Source of the DNA: Prevotella communis
GTDB lineage: Bacteria; Bacteroidota; Bacteroidia; Bacteroidales; Bacteroidaceae
DNA: 64,000 nt
Reading direction: 5' to 3'
Assembly (NCBI RefSeq): GCF_022024115.1
Contig: NZ_CP091792.1
Location: 3,472,001-3,536,000, forward strand
Under the pieces are notes generated by a model. It was not told the origin of the DNA. It searched no databases and saw only the letters and a list, made by a program, of their open reading frames with translations. This document shows positions 59,335 through 64,000 of this stretch, piece after piece. The translations under genes were made by a program, and so were the position numbers. Within the stretch, counting starts at the first letter, position 1, and the number at the start of each line of letters is the position of its first letter.

Positions 59335-62300
59335 TTATTTTGCAGCCTCAACAGGCTCTGTTGTCAAGTCCTCCATGCGGTCCTTACGGCTCATGGTGAG
59401 ATAAGCTGTAGGAGCAGCGATGAAGATAGAAGACAGCGTGCCGAATACAACACCAAGAATCATGGCGAAGGCGAATGAGCGGATGCTGTCGCCACCCAGG
59501 AAGAAGATAGTGAGCAGCACGATTAACGTGGTCACTGAGGTGTTGATGGTACGAGCCAGGGTCTGGTTCAGTGAATCATTGAACAGACGCTTGCGGTCGC
59601 GCTTAGCATAGAGCTGCATGTTCTCACGGATACGGTCGAATACCACCACCTTATCGTTGATAGAGTAACCGATAACGGTCAGGATAGCACCGATAAAGGT
59701 CTGGTCTATTTCGAGCGACATGGGCACCCATGTGTGGAGCAGTGAGAAGAAGCCGATAACAACCAGTGCATCAAGACTCAGAGCAACGATAGAACCGATA
59801 GAGAAGGCTACGTTGCGGAAGCGGAGCAGGATGTAGAGGAAGATGGCAATCAGAGCCAGGATAACGCTGATGATAGCGCTACGAGTGATGGTCTTTGCCA
59901 CAGAAGGACCTACCTTTGTTGAGCTAACGATGGTACCCTTAGAGGTATCCTCTTCGTTGGCAGGAGGTGTGCGGAAGTCTTCCTTGCTGGTCTCAGCCTT
60001 GATCAGCTCAGCCTTGCTCAGTACGCTGTAGATGCTGTCCTCAATCACGTCGTCAACCACAGGGCTGTTTACGTCGTAGTCCCAGTTGGTAGAGATACGA
60101 ACGGTGCGGTTAGAGGCATCACCCAGGGCGATGATAGTGGTGCTGGCAGGAGAACCGGGGTTAGCGCTCTGCTCGTCGTTCTGAGCGAATACGCCATCGA
60201 ATGCAGCACGTACATCCTCAACGGGTACTTCCTTATCGAGTACTACAACATAGTTACGACCACCGGTGAAGTCAATGCTCTTGCTGACGCCACGGAAGAA
60301 GAAGCTAATGCAGAATACAACAATAGCGACTGCCCATACAGCGTAAGACACCTTGAATGAGCCCATGAAGTTGAATTTTGTTCCCTGCATCAGGTTCTTA
60401 GACAGAGGTGTAGAGAAGGTGAGCTTCTGCCACTTGTCGTTCTTCATCTGACGATCGTAAACCAGACGGGTCATGAATACAGCGGTGAAGAACGATACGC
60501 AGATACCGATGATCAGCGTCGTTGCGAAACCACGGATAGGACCTGTACCAACTACGAACAGGATGATACCTGTGAGCAGTGATGTCAAGTTAGAGTCGAA
60601 GATAGCTGAGAAAGCGTTAGAGTAACCCAGGTTCAGGGCCTCCTTGATGTTCAAGCCCTTGCGCAACTCTTCCTTCGTACGTTCGTAGATCAGCACGTTA
60701 GCATCCACAGCCGTACCCAGTGTCAACACGATACCTGCAATACCAGGCATGGTCAGCGCTGCTTGGAACGAGCTCAGAATACCCAGCGTGAAGAACAGGT
60801 TGAACAGCAGGGCACAGTTGGCCAGCATACCAGGAATCCAGTTGTAGAGCAGCACCATCACAACCATCAGCAGCACAAAGGCTACGATGAATGAAATAAC
60901 ACCCTGCTGGATTGACTGAGCACCGAGTGAAGGACCTACCATCTGGTAAGAAGCAACACGCAGAGGAGCAGGCATCTTACCTGAGTTCAGAGTGTTAGCC
61001 AAGTCCTTGGTGTCGGCCTGAGTGAAGCGACCAGAGATCTGTGAGCTACCACCAGGAATCTCACCGTTTACGCGAGGAGCACTGTAAACCACCTCGTCGA
61101 GGACGATAGCGATAGCGCGACCTACGTTCATCTTAGTCAGGTTAGCCCAGATGCGGGTACCCTCAGTATTCATCTGCATAGAAACCACAGGACCTACATT
61201 ACCAATCTCGTTGCTGTAGTCGTCCTTAGCGGTTGTCACCACGTCACCTGTCAGAGGAGCCTTTCCGTTAGGATCGTTCACCTTGATAGCATAGAGGTGC
61301 AGCACCTTGGTCTTCTTGCCAGTCTCGGGATTCTCGATCTTGCTGACCTTAGCATCCCAGTAGAGGCGCATCTCCTTGGGGAGCACCTTCTTGGCAATCT
61401 CTGAATAGATAACCTTATTGACCTCAGCAGTATCTGTAACGCGGGCATAACCTACGTCGCAGAGGCTCTCTGTGTGATAGGGGTCATTCACTACGAGGTA
61501 GTTCAGCAGGCTCTTTGCCTGATTGTTGTTGCCAGCCTCAGCAGCAGCGAGGTCTTTCTTAGCAGCCAGGTCGAGGGCATTAACGGTATCGTTTGCCTCT
61601 ACAGCCTCTGCCTCAGCAACAGCGGCGGTATCCTCCTTAGCCTCAGCCTTGATGTCGCTAATCTCAGCCAAGTAAGCAGAGTGCAACTGACCGATGAAAG
61701 GCATAGCCTCTTCGCGCATGTAGGTCTCATGGAACTGCAGGTCAGCACTTCCTGACAACAGCTTCAGGATACGATCCTTATCTTTCTTGGCGCCTGGCAT
61801 TTCAACCATGATACGGCTCTGGCCGCTCAGCTTCTGGATGTTTGGCTGAGCCACGCCGAACTTATCTACACGGGTACGAACCACGGTCTCGGCGTTGTCG
61901 ATAGCAGCATCAACCTCTGCCTGCAGGGCAGCGATAACCTGCTCGTCGGTGCTCTTGGTGTTCACCTTGTCACGCATCTGCTGTGTAGCGAAGATGGTGT
62001 TCAGCTGACGACCACCACCAAACTCCTTCCAGCGCTCTACGAAGAGGCTGATGAAGTCTGACTGACTCTTCTCCTCGTCCTTCACGGCAGCCTCGAATGC
62101 CTTACGGTAGCCCTCGTCGGTCTTGTGACCAGCCAGGAAGTCTACGATGTCAGGCACTGACACTTCCAGAATAACGTTCATACCGCCCTTCAGGTCAAGA
62201 CCCAGGCCAATTTCCATCTCACGGCACTCGTCAAGACTCCAAGCTCCGAGCCATACATGGTCCTCAGATGACAGCGAGTCCAAATACTCGTCGGCTGCCT

Positions 62301-62433
62301 TATCTCCCAGTTCAGCGCGCAGTGCCTCAGCCTTGTTTTCAAAGTGGCGAGTCACAAACGAGAACGAAAGATAGAAGCAGCACACAAGAATGAGTGCAAC
62401 TGCAATAAATCTTACAATTCCTTTGTTTTGCAT
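59335..62433 (-). CDS. secDF: Protein translocase subunit SecDF (fused)
   Basis: 1032 residues; SecD and SecF are fused, as usual in Bacteroidetes. SecD motifs are LGLDLKGGMNVILEV near residue 75, VRTRVDKFGVAQPNIQ and VLTLGTAVDANVLIYERTKEELRKG; the SecF half begins near KVSYAVWAVAIVVF with SIDFTGGRNY and ends with GYSINDKVVVFDRIREN. About twelve membrane segments are expected. It uses the proton gradient to complete protein export. The first periplasmic region has an Ala/Glu-rich insertion (~260-315, EDTAAVAEAEAVEAND). Confidence 0.93.
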   Translation of the reverse strand: MQNKGIVRFIAVALILVCCFYLSFSFVTRHFENKAEALRAELGDKAADEYLDSLSSEDHVWLGAWSLDECREMEIGLGLDLKGGMNVILEVSVPDIVDFLAGHKTDEGYRKAFEAAVKDEEKSQSDFISLFVERWKEFGGGRQLNTIFATQQMRDKVNTKSTDEQVIAALQAEVDAAIDNAETVVRTRVDKFGVAQPNIQKLSGQSRIMVEMPGAKKDKDRILKLLSGSADLQFHETYMREEAMPFIGQLHSAYLAEISDIKAEAKEDTAAVAEAEAVEANDTVNALDLAAKKDLAAAEAGNNNQAKSLLNYLVVNDPYHTESLCDVGYARVTDTAEVNKVIYSEIAKKVLPKEMRLYWDAKVSKIENPETGKKTKVLHLYAIKVNDPNGKAPLTGDVVTTAKDDYSNEIGNVGPVVSMQMNTEGTRIWANLTKMNVGRAIAIVLDEVVYSAPRVNGEIPGGSSQISGRFTQADTKDLANTLNSGKMPAPLRVASYQMVGPSLGAQSIQQGVISFIVAFVLLMVVMVLLYNWIPGMLANCALLFNLFFTLGILSSFQAALTMPGIAGIVLTLGTAVDANVLIYERTKEELRKGLNIKEALNLGYSNAFSAIFDSNLTSLLTGIILFVVGTGPIRGFATTLIIGICVSFFTAVFMTRLVYDRQMKNDKWQKLTFSTPLSKNLMQGTKFNFMGSFKVSYAVWAVAIVVFCISFFFRGVSKSIDFTGGRNYVVVLDKEVPVEDVRAAFDGVFAQNDEQSANPGSPASTTIIALGDASNRTVRISTNWDYDVNSPVVDDVIEDSIYSVLSKAELIKAETSKEDFRTPPANEEDTSKGTIVSSTKVGPSVAKTITRSAIISVILALIAIFLYILLRFRNVAFSIGSIVALSLDALVVIGFFSLLHTWVPMSLEIDQTFIGAILTVIGYSINDKVVVFDRIRENMQLYAKRDRKRLFNDSLNQTLARTINTSVTTLIVLLTIFFLGGDSIRSFAFAMILGVVFGTLSSIFIAAPTAYLTMSRKDRMEDLTTEPVEAAK

Positions 62434-62479
62434 TGTTTTATTTTTAGTTTATTATATATATAATCGCGTTATTGAGCCT

Positions 62480-62488
62480 GCAAATATA
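62480..62488 (-). promoter_or_regulatory. Promoter -7 element for secDF
   Basis: Leftward TATATTTGC, 46 bp before the start. Confidence 0.5.
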
Positions 62489-62537
62489 GTGATAATTTTA
62501 CACATTTGAAAATTTTTTGGCTATTTTCATACATTTT

Positions 62538-63632
62538 TTATTGATTCCGCGCCTTTTTCAACCAACAAACGATGGGATAATGGTCGCTGGCATCCATTTC
62601 GTTATCTACGTAACAGCGTACGGGCTCGTAATCATCTGAGCACATCATATGGTCTATACGGAGATTAAAGCCCTTCCGATTAAATGACAGACCAAGACCG
62701 CAACCTGCTGATACAAAGCAGTCATTCAGATGGGTAGCAACGGTATGACGGGTATAGGAAACAGGCGTATCGTTGAAGTCGCCACAGAGGATAATGGGAT
62801 AGCTACTGTGCGTTTCCACAAACTCATTGACCGTCCTTGCTTGAATCGCACGGTCGGCCATATGCAGCGATAGTTTCTTCAGGATATACCACAACTCAGC
62901 CTCCGCAGAATCGCGCTCCACTTCGCCCTTCAGCACCTCCTGATAGCGATTACGCTCCTCACTGGAAAGATGGGTACTCTCCAGGTGGTTGTTGACAACG
63001 ATAACCGTGTCTTCCTCAACTTGCAGGAAATAGGCTATCGCACCATTGCTTCTTGACGACATGGGGAGGCGTTCCTTACGGATGATAGGGTAACGGGTAT
63101 GGATGCCTATCGCGTTGAAAATAACGTCATTAGAGAAATGGATGGTATCGTTGTAGGGATAGAGTTCCTTCATCTTTTCAAAGCCATTTCCACCCTTGCC
63201 TCCCATGTCTTCCTGCAAACACACGATATCGGCATCTATCCGTTTCAGATAGCCAGCCACCGTATCAACAGCCTGCTCGTATTTATAGTTGCCGCCAAAG
63301 CCACAGACATTATACGACACCACCTTGATACCTTCTGCAGGCGGTTCTTTATCAGCATTGAAATTGATAGGGAAATAGGTACGTATGGGTGCATACGCGA
63401 GCACCAGTCCCACAACGGGAATCCATACACGTTTCCATTTGAAGATAACCCAGATGGGTATAAACAGGATATTGGCTACTACGGCGAAGGGAAGAAACAT
63501 GCCCAGACATGCCAGCATAGGATGATCTACAGGATCAATCCTGTCGCTATAGCCAACCAGCAACAGCAGCAAGACTGTCACCACACTGGCTCCCGTCAGC
63601 ACGCCAACCAATATATTCTTGATAACCTTCAC
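62538..63632 (-). CDS. Membrane-anchored endonuclease/exonuclease/phosphatase-family hydrolase
   Basis: 364 residues. Three hydrophobic segments occupy residues ~10-30, 38-62 and 68-88. The EEP catalytic domain follows (~100-360): VVSYNVCGFGG (Asn), IVCLQEDMGG (metal Glu), VNNHLEST, ILCGDFNDTP (Asp, Asn) and ASDHYPIV (final Asp-His). The phosphodiester substrate, DNA or a lipid such as sphingomyelin or phosphoinositide, cannot be read. It lies 11 bp downstream of the rhomboid gene on the same strand. Confidence 0.8.
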   Translation of the reverse strand: MKVIKNILVGVLTGASVVTVLLLLLVGYSDRIDPVDHPMLACLGMFLPFAVVANILFIPIWVIFKWKRVWIPVVGLVLAYAPIRTYFPINFNADKEPPAEGIKVVSYNVCGFGGNYKYEQAVDTVAGYLKRIDADIVCLQEDMGGKGGNGFEKMKELYPYNDTIHFSNDVIFNAIGIHTRYPIIRKERLPMSSRSNGAIAYFLQVEEDTVIVVNNHLESTHLSSEERNRYQEVLKGEVERDSAEAELWYILKKLSLHMADRAIQARTVNEFVETHSSYPIILCGDFNDTPVSYTRHTVATHLNDCFVSAGCGLGLSFNRKGFNLRIDHMMCSDDYEPVRCYVDNEMDASDHYPIVCWLKKARNQ

Positions 63633-63643
63633 AAGCTCTCAGA

Positions 63644-64000
63644 TCATTTCTCATGACTGGCCTCGAAGAGACGTCTCTTCTCTTCTTTCGACAGACTGTC
63701 GTAGCCACTGACGCGTATCTTATCCAGGATTTTGTCTATCTCCTCCTGACGGGCCTTCTTGCGAGCGTTATACTCCAAATCATCCCCAGTACGAGGGTGC
63801 GTGGTGGTAGTATTCCATCCAGTATTACCCGTACGACTGGTTCCACTCGTATTTCTTGACCACCTGTCGAAGAACTGACGGGTAGCATCAAAATTGAAAT
63901 GGCTGTTAGGACGTTTACGCCAATAGAGTATCAGCAGGAAGCCAAACAGCATACCTCCGATATGGGCCATATGAGCCACACCATCACCAACGCTGCTCAT
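63644..64000 (-). CDS. Rhomboid-family intramembrane serine protease (N-terminal part outside the window)
   Basis: The 3' 118 residues of a gene that runs off the right edge; the Met at 64000 is almost certainly internal. AHMAHIGGMLFGFLLILYW is the last rhomboid membrane helix with the catalytic His of the Ser-His dyad. The cytoplasmic tail (FFDRWSRNTSG, charged DKILDKIRVSGYDSLSKEEKRRLFEAS) resembles the short C-terminal helix common in Bacteroidetes rhomboids. The catalytic GxSG segment would lie beyond the edge. Confidence 0.8.
   Translation of the reverse strand: MSSVGDGVAHMAHIGGMLFGFLLILYWRKRPNSHFNFDATRQFFDRWSRNTSGTSRTGNTGWNTTTTHPRTGDDLEYNARKKARQEEIDKILDKIRVSGYDSLSKEEKRRLFEASHEK

Noticed and set aside
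1..64000. tRNA or rRNA genes
   Set aside because: No cloverleaf with a TTCGAATCC-type arm and no rRNA-like conserved stretch was found on either strand by reading.

Overview
The window reads as a chromosomal segment of a Bacteroidales bacterium, most likely Prevotella or a close relative. The grounds are internal: at least two dozen genes are preceded by the Bacteroidetes promoter element TAnnTTTG, ribosome-binding sites are weak, many lipoproteins end in SxC or AxC lipoboxes, SecD and SecF are fused, a type IX secretion (T9SS) outer-membrane gene (porG) sits beside uppS, bamA and ompH genes, and an ATP-type PEP carboxykinase and a three-subunit fumarate reductase fit a succinate-producing anaerobe. 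No rRNA, tRNA or CRISPR array was seen.

Layout. 1-7.4 kb: the 3' end of a methyltransferase gene, an OmpA-like protein, a GNAT-like protein with topoisomerase IV subunit B (parE), then a leftward xerD-DUF3237-lipoprotein operon. 7.4-11.3 kb: a tiny membrane-peptide gene, two surface or lipoprotein genes and a small XRE regulator. 11.5-19.2 kb: a leftward three-gene polymorphic-toxin operon, consisting of a small T9SS-tailed protein, a 2130-residue SpvB/FG-GAP/RHS protein ending in an L,D-transpeptidase-like domain, and an exported SH3-like protein as likely immunity factor. 19.5-21.6 kb: a VirE-type ATPase gene enclosed by ~110-bp inverted repeats and preceded by a 22-bp phased repeat array. 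21.6-28.8 kb: small hypothetical genes and an iron-acquisition locus resembling XusA-XusB, with a periplasmic nitroreductase as third gene. 29-35.4 kb: aroQ, an O-methyltransferase, rbfA, a LolC/E permease, murI, ompH, an NhaC antiporter and a patatin. 36-42.7 kb: a six-gene leftward envelope-biogenesis operon (DUF6242, porG, uppS, bamA, two ompH). 42.9-53.5 kb: a second tiny membrane-peptide gene, a DUF3667 protein, pckA, upp, a GH2 beta-galactosidase, the fumarate reductase operon and a DUF2147 protein. 53.5-64 kb: an HU-like protein, an EamA transporter, pgeF, a lipoprotein, a GH30 glycanase, secDF, an EEP hydrolase and a truncated rhomboid gene.

The strongest candidates for something undescribed are these. 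(1) The RHS operon pairs a peptidoglycan-type toxin domain with an exported SH3-like neighbour, and a separate T9SS-tailed partner overlaps its start. (2) The VirE unit has long inverted repeats and phased repeats. (3) Two unlinked 30-31-residue hydrophobic peptide genes share one architecture: a Crp/Fnr-type dyad about 69 bp upstream of the -7 box, a 70-100 nt leader, the peptide and a terminator. (4) Short tandem repeats, mostly 7 bp, recur at many sites, including a coding region, signal-peptide codons of porG and bamA, and the pckA promoter. All functional statements are read from sequence and family knowledge; no searches were run.
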